64,000 nucleotides of DNA from Candidatus Saccharimonadota bacterium (GTDB lineage Bacteria; Patescibacteriota; Saccharimonadia; Saccharimonadales; Saccharimonadaceae): the NCBI GenBank assembly GCA_027492465.1, contig JAPUET010000024.1, positions 62,001 to 126,000 on the forward strand. The letters are read 5' to 3'. Positions 18,446 to 27,586 of the stretch are shown here, one piece after another. A model generated the notes under the pieces. It made no database searches, was not told the origin of the DNA, and saw nothing but the letters and a program-made list of their open reading frames with translations. Position 1 is the stretch's first letter, and each line of letters opens with the position of its first letter. The position numbers were made by a program, and so were the translations under genes.

Positions 18446-19077
18446 CTTACGCTAACAATTGGATGATGACAGGTGGATACATATCTGGCAGAGAGAAGAG
18501 TTGGGGTGGTGGGACTGGAGAGGCGTGTGGCCTCGCGGATGGGCAGCATCGTCGCCGTCCCCAGTCCCACCACGAGTGGATGTGTACTTCGCGGCGGCTA
18601 CCTACGGTAGCTAGGTGTCACGCATGAGACACCTCCCTTCTGTGTTCGCCGAGTGGACTGTTCTGTGGCCGGTTACCCGGCTGTGGGCGGTGAACGGTTC
18701 ACCACTCCTCCTTTCCCCTATATGGGAGCCGATTGCCGCTTCCCCTCGTCGATGGTGGGGACGAGCGGCTGTTAACGTTGGCCTCGAGCTACTGGAACAG
18801 CGGCTCGGACGGAGCGCGGATCATTCCGCGCCTCCTTTCTCCTTCCACGCGTGGAAGGTTACGCGACATGGTCTCGGCCTTTATCGGGGCCTCACGCAGG
18901 CGCGAGGTCGAGACAGTTGATATCCAGGGGATACCAACCCCACGGCACATTACCGTAGGTGACAATCTACCACCTCTGATAGCCTGTCACCTACGGTAAA
19001 TACCGAAACAACTCTGTAAAATAATACATATCCAACCTGTCAAGGTACGGTTCGAAGGGTATGTTTCCTGCGACCGT
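18424..19077 (-). ncRNA. large GC-rich structured RNA, unassigned
   Basis: About 650 nt on the minus strand, bounded by a consensus promoter and an intrinsic terminator, with no convincing long reading frame. It is clearly richer in GC than its surroundings. Perfect or near-perfect helices include: 18951-18964 with 18985-18998 (14 bp, TACCGTAGGTGACA); 18506-18518 with 18561-18573 (13 bp, GTGGTGGGACTGG); 18841-18858 (18-bp palindrome); 18814-18820/18825-18831; 18689-18694/18698-18703; 18614-18619/18628-18633; 18597-18602/18606-18611; 18668-18672/18677-18681. Three purine runs (RGAARGGAGG-type) each precede a small hairpin (18831, 18707, 18632). I find no RNase P, tmRNA, SRP or 6S consensus. 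It lies between obg and the exonuclease gene. It could be a new RNA class or a foreign GC-rich remnant. Confidence 0.7.
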
Positions 19078-19083
19078 AATATC

Positions 19084-19112
19084 ATTATAGCATACTAATG
19101 ATAGTATGTCAA
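19084..19112 (-). promoter_or_regulatory. consensus promoter of the GC-rich RNA
   Basis: Minus strand TTGACA (19107-19112), 17-bp spacer, TATAAT (19084-19089) preceded by TGC (extended -10). Predicted start near 19077. It lies just after the obg stop. Confidence 0.88.
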
Positions 19113-19129
19113 TAATATTATTAAATTAC

Positions 19130-20419
19130 TTACTGTTCGATGACTGTAAAAGGCTGGCTGTCTCCAATCTGGACCCAACTTGCCCCCTCTGCACCGGCTC
19201 GCGTTAATTCATGGCTAATGCCCATTTTTTTCATGATATCACGCAGGCGATTAACGCTCTCAAAGTTATCGTAATTCGTTCTTCGAGCAAACTTTTCGAT
19301 CTTTTCTCCGTTTACACGGTAAACGTTTTCGGCTTCATCATAAGCGACTTCCCAATGCTTCGAAAGGGCTTCACCAGATAGGCGAATCACGGGCATGCCT
19401 TCTTCCTCTTCGATGACTTCTTCGTTACTTTGCCGTGCGGCGTCTACTTCTTTACGAAGGGCACGTAGCACCTCTGTAAGACCCTTGTGTGCCGTCGCCG
19501 AAATAGCAAGAATAGCTACATTTTTTGGTGTGACGGCACGAAGAGCGGCTTCTTGCATCGCAATCATCTCGTCATCAAGCCCGTCACACTTCGTAAGAGC
19601 AATCACTTCTGGTCGCTTCATAAGTTCAGGATTATATTTTTGCAGCTCGGTGCGGATGGCGCCGTAACTCGCAGCGACATCGTCGCTATATGCATCAATC
19701 AGATGCAGCAGCACCGCGGTACGTTCGACATGTCGCAAAAATGCATCACCCAAACCTTTGCCTTCGCTAGCGCCTTCAATAAGCCCCGGAATATCGGCGA
19801 TCAGCAGCTGGCTATCATCTACGCTTGCAACGCCAAGATTTGGCGTAAGAGTCGTAAAGGCGTAATCGGCGATTTCTGGCCGTGCATTACTAACAACGCT
19901 CAAAAAGGTCGATTTACCAGCGTTCGGAAAGCCGACTAGACCGACATCGGCAAGTAATTTTAGTTCTAATTCGGCCTCAAATTCGTCGCCCGGTTCGCCA
20001 AGTTCAGCCATACGGGGCGTTTGACGCGTACTTGATTTAAAATGCGCATTGCCAAACCCACCATCGCCGCCGCGCGCCACTACCACTTCTTGCTCGTGGC
20101 GTATAAGATCGGCGATGATTTCACCGTTGCGCTTTACAATAGTGCCCACCGGCACCTTTACATAGAGCGGCTTACCAGCACGTCCAGCCTTTTTGCGCTT
20201 ACTGCCGCTCACCCCTGATTCGGCCGCAAGGCGTGGCTGATACCGAAAGCTAAGGAGCGTGTTTAATTGCTCGGTCGCAACAAAAATAACGTCACCGCCT
20301 CGGCCACCATCACCGCCATCGGGCCCACCTTTGTCAACGTAAATTTCGTGCCGAAAACTAACGGCTCCATCGCCGCCCTTTCCCGCCTGAACCGTTACTG
20401 TTGCAGTATCAACAAACAT
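19130..20419 (-). CDS. obg: GTPase Obg
   Basis: 429 residues: glycine-rich Obg N-domain (GKGGDGAVSFRHE, PDGGDGGRGGDV), central GTPase domain with G1 GFPNAGKST at about 163-171, DIPGLIEGASEGKGLG and TKCD, and the C-terminal OCT domain (about 350-429). Obg helps 50S maturation and stress signalling. The -10 TATAAT (minus, 20428-20433) is 8 bases before the ATG, predicting a leaderless mRNA. Confidence 0.97.
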   Translation of the reverse strand: MFVDTATVTVQAGKGGDGAVSFRHEIYVDKGGPDGGDGGRGGDVIFVATEQLNTLLSFRYQPRLAAESGVSGSKRKKAGRAGKPLYVKVPVGTIVKRNGEIIADLIRHEQEVVVARGGDGGFGNAHFKSSTRQTPRMAELGEPGDEFEAELELKLLADVGLVGFPNAGKSTFLSVVSNARPEIADYAFTTLTPNLGVASVDDSQLLIADIPGLIEGASEGKGLGDAFLRHVERTAVLLHLIDAYSDDVAASYGAIRTELQKYNPELMKRPEVIALTKCDGLDDEMIAMQEAALRAVTPKNVAILAISATAHKGLTEVLRALRKEVDAARQSNEEVIEEEEGMPVIRLSGEALSKHWEVAYDEAENVYRVNGEKIEKFARRTNYDNFESVNRLRDIMKKMGISHELTRAGAEGASWVQIGDSQPFTVIEQ

Positions 20420-20620
20420 ATGTTCTTATTATATCACAGTTTGCGAATCTCGCATGGATTCCGCTCGCAGGTGCGGAATAACAACAGAGGAGCGAGCTAC
20501 GACTTTAGGATTTGAGTGCGGTTTGTTCGTTTTCGGGAGAAACGGAGTAAACTGTATTTTACATAAAGTGAGCGAGTGTCGCACTCGAAACGGGCAAAAT
20601 GTGCCAAATACTAAAGCCGC

Positions 20621-21814
20621 CTAGTGGATGTACTTATAGTAGCCGCTGGTCGCCTCTGTCCACGAAAGGTCGCCTCGGCCCACGCGAGCGAAACCGCCAC
20701 CAAAGCGATAGCCGTTCATTTCGCTAATCGTAATTGAAACGCCGGGGTTAACTGCTTCAACAATTGCTACGTGACCATAGCCGCCACCATTTTGCATAAT
20801 AGCGCCCGCTTCTGGATTACCGTCAACCAATAGTCCAGATGCTTGGGCGGCATAAGCCCAGGTGTTTGCATTACCCCAAAAACTACCAACTGGACGACCA
20901 AGCTGTACACGACGCTCATAAGCGTACCAAGTACAGTTACCCCAGGCGTAACGGTTGCCCGCCGAAGCGCTACTGTAATACGCGCTGCTTGAACCGCCTG
21001 AGTAGCTTGTGGTGCTATACGTAGTCGTACGAGGCGCAACGTAGCCAGGTCGCTCATTCGCAGGTAGTACGCCACCAGGCAAAATGAGCTGTGTGCCAGC
21101 CGCCGGAGCGCTCGCAAGCTCGAGGTCGTTATAGGCTATAATACTCGCCTTGTCGGTACCGTATTTACTAGCGATACTATCTGCAGTATCACCCGCTTTA
21201 ACAGTATAAAGAATACCGCTAATCGGAAGGATAGTGAGTGTTTTTCCCGGATCGAGAGCGTCAGAAGTAAGATTATTGGTCCACTTGATCGTATCGCCCG
21301 AGATACCATATTTTGACTCTAGTGCCTGCACAGTGTCGCCTGCGACAGTCGTATAACTCTGCGGCGTACGGCTACCACTCGTAAGCTGTACAATCTGAGG
21401 CTTACTGATGACATTTGAGTCGGTTTGTGCCAAAGCACTTTCTACCGCTAGTGACTGCGATAAGTTTGCAATATTGTTGCTAATTGGCATGTCAGTACTC
21501 TCCGCAAGCGAAGAAGCAAATTTTGTGGCCATAAGCTGGTCGACCGATGCAGCCGAACTCACAGTGTTGGCAGTAGGTGCCGCAACGGGGCTTGAAGCAT
21601 CCGCAAGCGCTTTTTTAGCGACAGGGGGGTGATATCCAAGTGCAATAACAGATACTACAAACAGAAAAACGCCAAAATAAGTGGCGACTGTTGTTCCGGA
21701 AATAGAGCCACGAGCTTTTCGAGCACGAAGATTCGGCTGTACGAAGCTTTCAGGGGATTCAAGTTGGCGAGCTTGGCGAATTGCCAAGTCAATTGATTGA
21801 TTACGAATAATCAC
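20621..21814 (-). CDS. secreted LysM-CHAP peptidoglycan hydrolase
   Basis: 397 residues. One N-terminal membrane span (about 43-64, ATYFGVFLFVVSVIALGYHPP) acts as signal anchor. Two LysM repeats (about 152-197 and 204-249, each TVxAGDT...) bind peptidoglycan. A C-terminal CHAP domain (about 285-397) has NRYAWGNCTWYAY with the catalytic Cys, and GYGHVAIVE with the catalytic His. CHAP domains cut peptidoglycan amide or peptide bonds. The apparent start GTG (21814) overlaps the AAGGAG site with no spacer, so the exact start is doubtful. A leader of about 230 nt precedes it. Confidence 0.88.
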   Translation of the reverse strand: MIIRNQSIDLAIRQARQLESPESFVQPNLRARKARGSISGTTVATYFGVFLFVVSVIALGYHPPVAKKALADASSPVAAPTANTVSSAASVDQLMATKFASSLAESTDMPISNNIANLSQSLAVESALAQTDSNVISKPQIVQLTSGSRTPQSYTTVAGDTVQALESKYGISGDTIKWTNNLTSDALDPGKTLTILPISGILYTVKAGDTADSIASKYGTDKASIIAYNDLELASAPAAGTQLILPGGVLPANERPGYVAPRTTTYSTTSYSGGSSSAYYSSASAGNRYAWGNCTWYAYERRVQLGRPVGSFWGNANTWAYAAQASGLLVDGNPEAGAIMQNGGGYGHVAIVEAVNPGVSITISEMNGYRFGGGFARVGRGDLSWTEATSGYYKYIH

Positions 21815-22079
21815 TCCTTGCGAAATACTATTACTAGTACCGCGGCTACCTTCACTCTGTCTTTCCCATCCGTAGATGGCAGAACGCGCTTGTCGACCGA
21901 TATTTAGATTAGTATCAAATAGTTAGGGTATCTCAGCGTTCGTAACGACATTTCAAGGTAGGCACTATTGCATTTCATGTGTATTTTCCACCCGCGAATA
22001 TCCAATAAAATATAGTTTCCTACCGATATCCGTGGCAATGTGCTTGTTTAATTTTACCAAATCAACCACCCTTTGTCAA
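21815..22079 (-). promoter_or_regulatory. promoter and long 5' leader of LysM-CHAP gene
   Basis: Minus-strand TTGACA (22074-22079), 17-bp spacer, TAAAAT (22051-22056). The leader of about 230 nt has several short helices, for example CCATC/GATGG with a 4-base loop near 21879-21892, and a conserved-looking GGGAAAGACAGAGTGAAGG stretch. Wall-hydrolase genes in other bacteria often carry c-di-AMP riboswitches; I could not match that consensus, so the leader is unclassified. Confidence 0.6.
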
Positions 22080-22108
22080 TAAATAGCGTAGCCACTTTCG
22101 TTAGGCTA

Positions 22109-23386
22109 TCAGAGGTCACCGCACAAAACTTGGCAATGATTTTTGATATTTGCCGTGTGTCCTGCCTCATCATTAGCAAAATAGATCAAACCATCGTCTC
22201 CCGCCAAAAAATAAAGCGCATCACTTGAGGCAGGGTTAGCAACAGAAAGCAACGCCAGTTTACCGGGCGAGGCAATGGGACCGGGTGGCAACCCAGCGTA
22301 TTTACGAGTGTTATAAGGGGAATCTACATCAATTGATGAGGCAACGCCGAGTTTATCTGAAGCGTAAATCGAGGTGACATCCGAACCGAGAGACATACTA
22401 AGCTTCAAACGATTCAAAAACACTCTTGCGATCTGTTGTTGATAGCTATAGCAACGCTCTTTACGCTCCTCGGTAGGCTTTCCTTCGCAATCAAGCTCTT
22501 TCTCGACCACCGAAGAAAGCGTTATCCCTTCGTACAAATTAAGGCCTTGGGCTTTAAATTTCGCCGCTAAATCGTTCTCTTGCACGATTTCATACATATG
22601 GGCAAACGCCACCTTAAGCACGTCTCTTGCGCTCGCATCGGTCGCAACATAATATGTTTCGCCAAAAACGTACCCTTCAAGCCCCGCACTGGCTGGCTTA
22701 TCGGCAAATAACGGACTATCATAAGAAGCCTGAAGCGCCGCGTCGATATCGGCAGAGCTAAACCCAGCAGCAAGCAAACTTGCCCGAATTGAAGGGTCTT
22801 TAAAGTCCTTATTCGACTCTTTGGCTTTTGTTTTGGCGTATAGCGATGTTGCAAGTGTCGCGCCCGGGTAGAAGGTGATCGACTTAAAGTCGTGGCAGCC
22901 ACTACTAATTTTGGCGAGTACTTCATGCGCCGATTCCGACGCCTTAAGATTGCATGTGCCGGCTTTTATGGCGTTTCTTTTGCCTTCAAACCCTGCTAAA
23001 AGCGAAAATGCCGTGCTACTGCGGATAATCCCTCGCTCTTCAAGCAGCTGTGCAACACTGCTCAGTGAAGCACCGTCTTTAATTTCAATTTTTTGGACCG
23101 TTTGATCTTCGGCATTAGCCGGCTGAATGTTATGTTGATACCAAAAATATCCGCTCACCACCCCCACGATGATCACTCCGAACAGGACAAGCACTGCCCA
23201 AAGAAAAATCTTTTTACGCCTAGGCTTGGTAGTTAATGTGCCTGAAGACTGAGGAGAAAGATCAATAACAGAAGCTGGCGCTACGCTTGCCGGACGATCG
23301 TCTCCTGAGCTTAAAGGACTGGTAAACTGCTCCTCACTGGACTTTGCTACTGGCTGCTTTGGTGTGGGCCGTTTAAATCCATCCAT
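22109..23386 (-). CDS. mltG: endolytic murein transglycosylase MltG
   Basis: 425 residues: a Pro/Ser-rich cytoplasmic N-region, one membrane span (about 66-88, FLWAVLVLFGVIIVGVVSGYF), a LysM-like subdomain (IEIKDGASLSSVAQLLEERGI) and the YceG catalytic domain with SSVVEKELD (catalytic Glu), ARVFLNRLKL and GLPPGPIASPG. It cleaves nascent glycan strands and sets their length. It overlaps ruvX by one base, the arrangement also known elsewhere (ruvX-mltG). It is the last gene of a four-gene minus-strand envelope operon. Confidence 0.95.
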   Translation of the reverse strand: MDGFKRPTPKQPVAKSSEEQFTSPLSSGDDRPASVAPASVIDLSPQSSGTLTTKPRRKKIFLWAVLVLFGVIIVGVVSGYFWYQHNIQPANAEDQTVQKIEIKDGASLSSVAQLLEERGIIRSSTAFSLLAGFEGKRNAIKAGTCNLKASESAHEVLAKISSGCHDFKSITFYPGATLATSLYAKTKAKESNKDFKDPSIRASLLAAGFSSADIDAALQASYDSPLFADKPASAGLEGYVFGETYYVATDASARDVLKVAFAHMYEIVQENDLAAKFKAQGLNLYEGITLSSVVEKELDCEGKPTEERKERCYSYQQQIARVFLNRLKLSMSLGSDVTSIYASDKLGVASSIDVDSPYNTRKYAGLPPGPIASPGKLALLSVANPASSDALYFLAGDDGLIYFANDEAGHTANIKNHCQVLCGDL

Positions 23387-23787
23387 TAACGAGCCTCCAG
23401 ATAGTCCTGCAAAATAAGACTGGCTGCAAGAGCATCAATATCAGCCTTTTCATACGGCTTATTTTGACGCTTAAGATATTCTTCCGCCTTTACGCTTGTG
23501 AGCGATTCGTCCTGAAAGACGATTTCTGAGGCAATATCGGTGAGCTTTTCGGCAAATGCTTCAACATATGCTGTCTGTTGGGTCGCCTCGCCCTGTTGAT
23601 TACGAGGATAGCCAATAACCACCGTTTTCGCTTCCTCTTGCTCGATAATTCGGGCAATTTGCTCAAGTTCGGTGCCATCTACCTCTAGTGTTTCAAACGC
23701 AATCGCAATCTTAACACTCGTATCCGCGATGGCAACCCCAATACGCTTCTCGCCCACATCAAGCGCGAGGAGGGTTTGGCTAGTCAT
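23386..23787 (-). CDS. ruvX: Holliday junction resolvase-like / pre-16S rRNA nuclease YqgF
   Basis: 133 residues, RNase H-like fold: LALDVGEKRIGVAIAD at the N-terminus (catalytic Asp), VVIGYPRN, and the C-terminal DIDALAASLILQDYL with an acidic residue. YqgF/RuvX processes the 5' end of 16S rRNA; an older proposal is Holliday junction cleavage. It overlaps the upstream gp47-like gene by 8 bases and the mltG gene by one. Confidence 0.93.
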   Translation of the reverse strand: MTSQTLLALDVGEKRIGVAIADTSVKIAIAFETLEVDGTELEQIARIIEQEEAKTVVIGYPRNQQGEATQQTAYVEAFAEKLTDIASEIVFQDESLTSVKAEEYLKRQNKPYEKADIDALAASLILQDYLEAR

Positions 23788-25384
23788 TTACCTTAAACTC
23801 TACGCTGATTCGCTTCGTATCATTCGGTGCTGCACTCACCCAAAAAGGAGCAAAGTTAACCGTTACGCTATCAATACCGTTAGTATTTTCGGCGTAACTT
23901 TGAATCTCTCCAAGACGCTTGCCTTTAGCAAATTCTTTTAGAGCGTTTTCGTCAATCTTAGGACCTACTTTGCCATTTGTCGTTACATTTGCACTAAAGT
24001 TACCCTCGACAGCATTGACATTGGTAAACGACACGCTCTTCAAGCCGTTATCGTAGATTTTTTGATCCGTTTTGCCATCAATCGACTGCGTAAAGTATGC
24101 TGTGAGGAATGTGCCCATTTCTGATTTTGGTACTGCCGCAAGAGTAAACGTAACGCTGCCCGAAAGTGTTGCTTTGCCATCAGCCACTTCCTGCCCAACC
24201 GCTGGCGACGGCTTGATAGCACTCTGATCGGATTTGAATGAGCTATCAAGAACAATGTAATCGCTCCCAAATTGTTTGTTAAGTGCCGTACGTGCTTCAT
24301 TGTTGTCGTTGGTCGACACAAGACTTGTCATTGCGGTATCGACATCATTTTGCTCAAGTACAGTAACCGTTTTATCGGTACCGCCAGCCGTAGCGCCACC
24401 AGTAATCGTGGCACTGACAGTTGAGGGCGCTCCACTCATTGAGCCCGTGGCACCGTTAAAGTTACTGCCGCTTGCGGTTGCGGTAATAGCGCTCGTTTTG
24501 GTATTTCCAGCGGTCGAAAGTGTCACAGCTGTATCAGTCGTGTACGTTTTACCTCCACTCGAAGTAAGCTGTGTGCCAGCGGGAATAGTAATACCTGCCA
24601 TAAGCGCCGAGAAAGAATCGGAAGTAAACTTCACCGTGCCGGTCGCTTTTTCGCCTACATCTTTTTTACCGGTTGCGGTAACGGGTACAGAAATATCTTT
24701 TTTCGTTGTTTTTACCGAAAGTTTAACCGTTCCTTCTTTTAGATTGGTCGTAAGGTCTGCACCCAGCTTAACCTGGGTGTTAAGAGCCGCATCGGAAGTG
24801 CGGGCAAGCACTGTAATACTCGCCGTTGGCGCAAATACAAACGCCCAGACCAACCCTCCAACCAACAGCACAGCTGCCACGATAATAAGGAAAAGTTTTT
24901 TGCGAAATTTATCAAAGTTCGGGATTTTTACCTTGCTCTTAGCAAGGGCTGCCGAACCAAGTGATGAGGCGACTTTCTTTGTGGACGTATCGGGTTCTTT
25001 ATCTTGTAAGATATCAACCGTTTCGGCTGCACTATTGCCGGGGCTCACAACTTCCGCCACTTCCCCATCAATAATATCTTCACCCTCGTCTATTTCAAGT
25101 GCCGGAATTTCAGCAAGCTCTGGCTTACTTTGCAAGTTTTTTGCTACCGGAATTCCAGCGCTCCCGGCGAGCGCCACGAGAGCAGCATTATTACTAATAA
25201 GCACCAAACGCTTGTCGGCCTGCTCGGCCGCTCGGTGTACAAGCTTCAAGTTTACTGCACTTTGAATTGCACCGATACGCTTAGGCGGAACAAGCGCCAC
25301 AATTTTGTTATCGGTAGCTTTAACCTTACCGATGATTGCGGTTATATCATCTTCGGTATCGATATAGATGACGTCTTTTTGCAT
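23780..25384 (-). CDS. single-TM surface protein with baseplate J-like domain
   Basis: 534 residues. The cytoplasmic N-terminal part (about 1-100, VIYIDTEDDITAIIGKV ... KRLVLISNNAALVALA) is followed by an acidic linker and a membrane span at about 168-190 (LFLIIVAAVLLVGGLVWAFVF). The large external beta-rich part includes IPAGTQLTSSGGKTYTTD, a pattern resembling baseplate J/gp47-type domains. It lies directly after the FtsA-like gene in CPR-type gene order. A role in envelope architecture or pilus-like assembly is an inference. Confidence 0.6.
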   Translation of the reverse strand: MQKDVIYIDTEDDITAIIGKVKATDNKIVALVPPKRIGAIQSAVNLKLVHRAAEQADKRLVLISNNAALVALAGSAGIPVAKNLQSKPELAEIPALEIDEGEDIIDGEVAEVVSPGNSAAETVDILQDKEPDTSTKKVASSLGSAALAKSKVKIPNFDKFRKKLFLIIVAAVLLVGGLVWAFVFAPTASITVLARTSDAALNTQVKLGADLTTNLKEGTVKLSVKTTKKDISVPVTATGKKDVGEKATGTVKFTSDSFSALMAGITIPAGTQLTSSGGKTYTTDTAVTLSTAGNTKTSAITATASGSNFNGATGSMSGAPSTVSATITGGATAGGTDKTVTVLEQNDVDTAMTSLVSTNDNNEARTALNKQFGSDYIVLDSSFKSDQSAIKPSPAVGQEVADGKATLSGSVTFTLAAVPKSEMGTFLTAYFTQSIDGKTDQKIYDNGLKSVSFTNVNAVEGNFSANVTTNGKVGPKIDENALKEFAKGKRLGEIQSYAENTNGIDSVTVNFAPFWVSAAPNDTKRISVEFKVND

Positions 25385-25394
25385 TATACCCCTG

Positions 25395-26657
25395 TTATAT
25401 ACGCAGTATTCTGTTTAATTTATCTTTTAGCGAATCGTTATCGCTCGTTCCTATCATTGTATCATAGCCAACCCTGAGTAATCCCATAGCGGTAATGAAG
25501 GTATGGTCGCTTGCTTCGTTAGTGGTATCGGTAATACCGACGACATCACTTGCACGAATGTGCTGTACGGTGACTTTCTTCGTAAATGGCAGGTCTTTAT
25601 GCCAATCAGATTTTTCAAGGGCCTCCACCAACTGTTTAAGGCTTGCGCCGCCGCCACATAAAAGAATTTTTGATGGCAAATGATCAACAGAGTCAAACTC
25701 ACTGAGCGCCAGTTCAACACCCGCAAGCCAAACATCCAGCGTTTTATCAACGGCACTCGCCACGTCTTTTTTAACCGATGCCTTTACTTTATCGTCGTCT
25801 ATATTCACCTTTAATTTTTCTGCCTGCGCGTAGCTAATGTCAAGCTCGCTCGCAATTGTATTAGTAAAACTACGGCCGCCAATCCCGAACATCTTCGTTC
25901 CCTCAACGCCACCGTCATTCACTACTGCAATATCGGTAGTACCACCGCCTACATCGGCTAAAATTGCTGTAAACGAGCTGTTGGTATCGGTACCTAACAC
26001 ACTTCGACTCACGGCAAATGGTTCAGCGGCTACCGCAACAAGTTCTAGATCCAACTCGTCCGCGACGCGTTCTAGCGCCCCAATATGCACCATTGGCGCA
26101 AAGGCCGTATAAATTTGTACCGCAACATCTTTACCCTGAAACCCAATTGGATTAGAAACTTTATAGCCATCGATATGAATGCTGACAAGCGCAGAGTTAA
26201 CAAGCTTCACTTCAACATCTTCGTTGCCAGTTTCGAGTGCAATTTGCTTTTGCGCCTTCGTGGCGGCCCTATCTTGCACTTTCTCAATAATGAATTCCAT
26301 TTCGGCTTCGTCGAGCGGGCGGTCGGGCTGAGGTCTGCGGTAGCGGATAGTGTTGGTTACCCCTTTTACCAGTTCACCGGCAATTCCAATCACGCAGCGC
26401 TTTGCCTGAAGACCTGCCTGCTCTTCGGCTGCAGCGAGCGCCTCTTCGCAGTTTTTCACTACACCGGCAATATCCGCAATCGCGCCTTCGTGCATATCGC
26501 CAAGCTCTTGATGAGCACGCCCTGCACCAATAATATCAATTTGTTCATCGTTGACTTTCGCAATGAGCGCTTTTACATACTCGGTACCAATATCAAGCCC
26601 CAGCAAGTAGTCGGCATCGGGTGCCTTTGACTTTGGCAGAAATTTTTCTAAAACCAT
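25395..26657 (-). CDS. FtsA/PilM-type actin-like ATPase
   Basis: 420 residues with actin-like phosphate loops: YLLGLDIGTEYVKALIA near residue 17, DVGGGTTDIAVVNDGG near 230, and ILLCGGGASLKQLVEAL near 330. An SHS2-like insertion follows the first subdomain. FtsA tethers FtsZ to the membrane; PilM does a similar job in type IV pilus machines. No FtsZ gene is in the window, so either is possible. -10 TATAAT (minus, 26665-26670) sits 7 bases before the ATG (leaderless). It is the first gene of the envelope operon. Confidence 0.8.
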   Translation of the reverse strand: MVLEKFLPKSKAPDADYLLGLDIGTEYVKALIAKVNDEQIDIIGAGRAHQELGDMHEGAIADIAGVVKNCEEALAAAEEQAGLQAKRCVIGIAGELVKGVTNTIRYRRPQPDRPLDEAEMEFIIEKVQDRAATKAQKQIALETGNEDVEVKLVNSALVSIHIDGYKVSNPIGFQGKDVAVQIYTAFAPMVHIGALERVADELDLELVAVAAEPFAVSRSVLGTDTNSSFTAILADVGGGTTDIAVVNDGGVEGTKMFGIGGRSFTNTIASELDISYAQAEKLKVNIDDDKVKASVKKDVASAVDKTLDVWLAGVELALSEFDSVDHLPSKILLCGGGASLKQLVEALEKSDWHKDLPFTKKVTVQHIRASDVVGITDTTNEASDHTFITAMGLLRVGYDTMIGTSDNDSLKDKLNRILRI

Positions 26658-26731
26658 ACTGTAGATTATATACCACTCGTGCTTTTCGCGCTAAAGTTGC
26701 ATAATTATATAAAATATGTTATAATGGAACT

Positions 26732-27586
26732 ATGAGTACAGATCCTGACCTCTTCCCCGATCCTCAAGATAGAATTGATTTTGTTGATGATCGTGATTTA
26801 CTGGAATTACTGAACGGTATTTTGGATGATAAAGACGGATACAAAGATATAGTCGAACGAATCGCCACGCTAAAAATACTCAAGGTAGAAGAATTACAAA
26901 TTCCATTAGATTTTGATTTGCAAGACATCCTCCATGGTGCAAACTTTGATGAAGGAGTTGTGCGCCTCACGGCCACGATATCTCAACATGATGCTACCGA
27001 AAAAGTCAGAGATGTTGCAGTCGCTTCACTCGATGCTGTTGATATTACCATTGAGGAAATATCAGGATCAAACTATCTCATTATCGAACCATACGGCGTG
27101 GTATCGGAAATGAGCCCAGCCAATTTTAATAGTATTTTCAAGGAGTTTCGCGATAGCAAATCCGGCCTAATTGATTTATCAAAAGTTAAAAGCCGATCAA
27201 TTCAAGCATCGATCGGTTACGACTATGAGATCGACCTATCGGACGGGAGAGTGGTTGGTAAAATAATTGAGCTCGAGACATTGGATGACACGGTATTTGC
27301 GTTTGAAATTAGAATTGAACGACCACAGCCCAATGGAGACATGGTAGGTACCCAACTGTCTGTTATTGAATCACTAAAAAAGCATAGTTCAATTGGGGTT
27401 GATCAGATAACTCCAGAACATAAAGTTTGGGTTGCCATCAGCAAGATGGGCAATGATACAGAACAGTATGAGCCCATTTCAATTGAAGCATTGAATCGTG
27501 TAACATCGTTTCCGGTTGAGCAAATATCTAAAACCGAAATTGAAGATATCATTGAAGCCGTATTCGCACTAAGAAACGCTAAGTAA
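26732..27586 (+). CDS. hypothetical acidic protein
   Basis: 284 residues, acidic, soluble, no membrane span, rich in Asp/Ile; N-terminus MSTDPDLFPDPQDRIDFVDD. I recognise no domain. It stands alone on the plus strand between two minus operons, and codon use is more AT-rich than its neighbours, suggesting late acquisition. TATAAT (26720-26725) is 6 bases before the ATG, so it is expressed as a leaderless monocistron. Confidence 0.6.
   Translation: MSTDPDLFPDPQDRIDFVDDRDLLELLNGILDDKDGYKDIVERIATLKILKVEELQIPLDFDLQDILHGANFDEGVVRLTATISQHDATEKVRDVAVASLDAVDITIEEISGSNYLIIEPYGVVSEMSPANFNSIFKEFRDSKSGLIDLSKVKSRSIQASIGYDYEIDLSDGRVVGKIIELETLDDTVFAFEIRIERPQPNGDMVGTQLSVIESLKKHSSIGVDQITPEHKVWVAISKMGNDTEQYEPISIEALNRVTSFPVEQISKTEIEDIIEAVFALRNAK

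Noticed and set aside
18793-18954. A 54-codon minus-strand frame starting at ATG in the GC-rich RNA
   Set aside because: No ribosome site before its start, it runs through several strong hairpins, and I recognise no protein in it. I kept only the tiny SD-associated frames as a finding.
18615-18999. Two plus-strand open frames in the GC-rich locus
   Set aside because: They lie opposite a promoter-terminator-defined minus transcript, lack ribosome sites, and have the arginine/proline/serine-rich look of chance frames in GC-rich structured sequence.
18424-19077. RNase P RNA, tmRNA, 6S or SRP RNA
   Set aside because: None of the universally conserved motifs of these RNAs could be found (for example the GAGGAAAGTCC and ACAGAAA blocks of RNase P, or a tRNA-like end for tmRNA).
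21815-22044. c-di-AMP (ydaO) riboswitch before the LysM-CHAP gene
   Set aside because: Context fits, but I cannot align the conserved blocks of that riboswitch, so I only report an unclassified leader.
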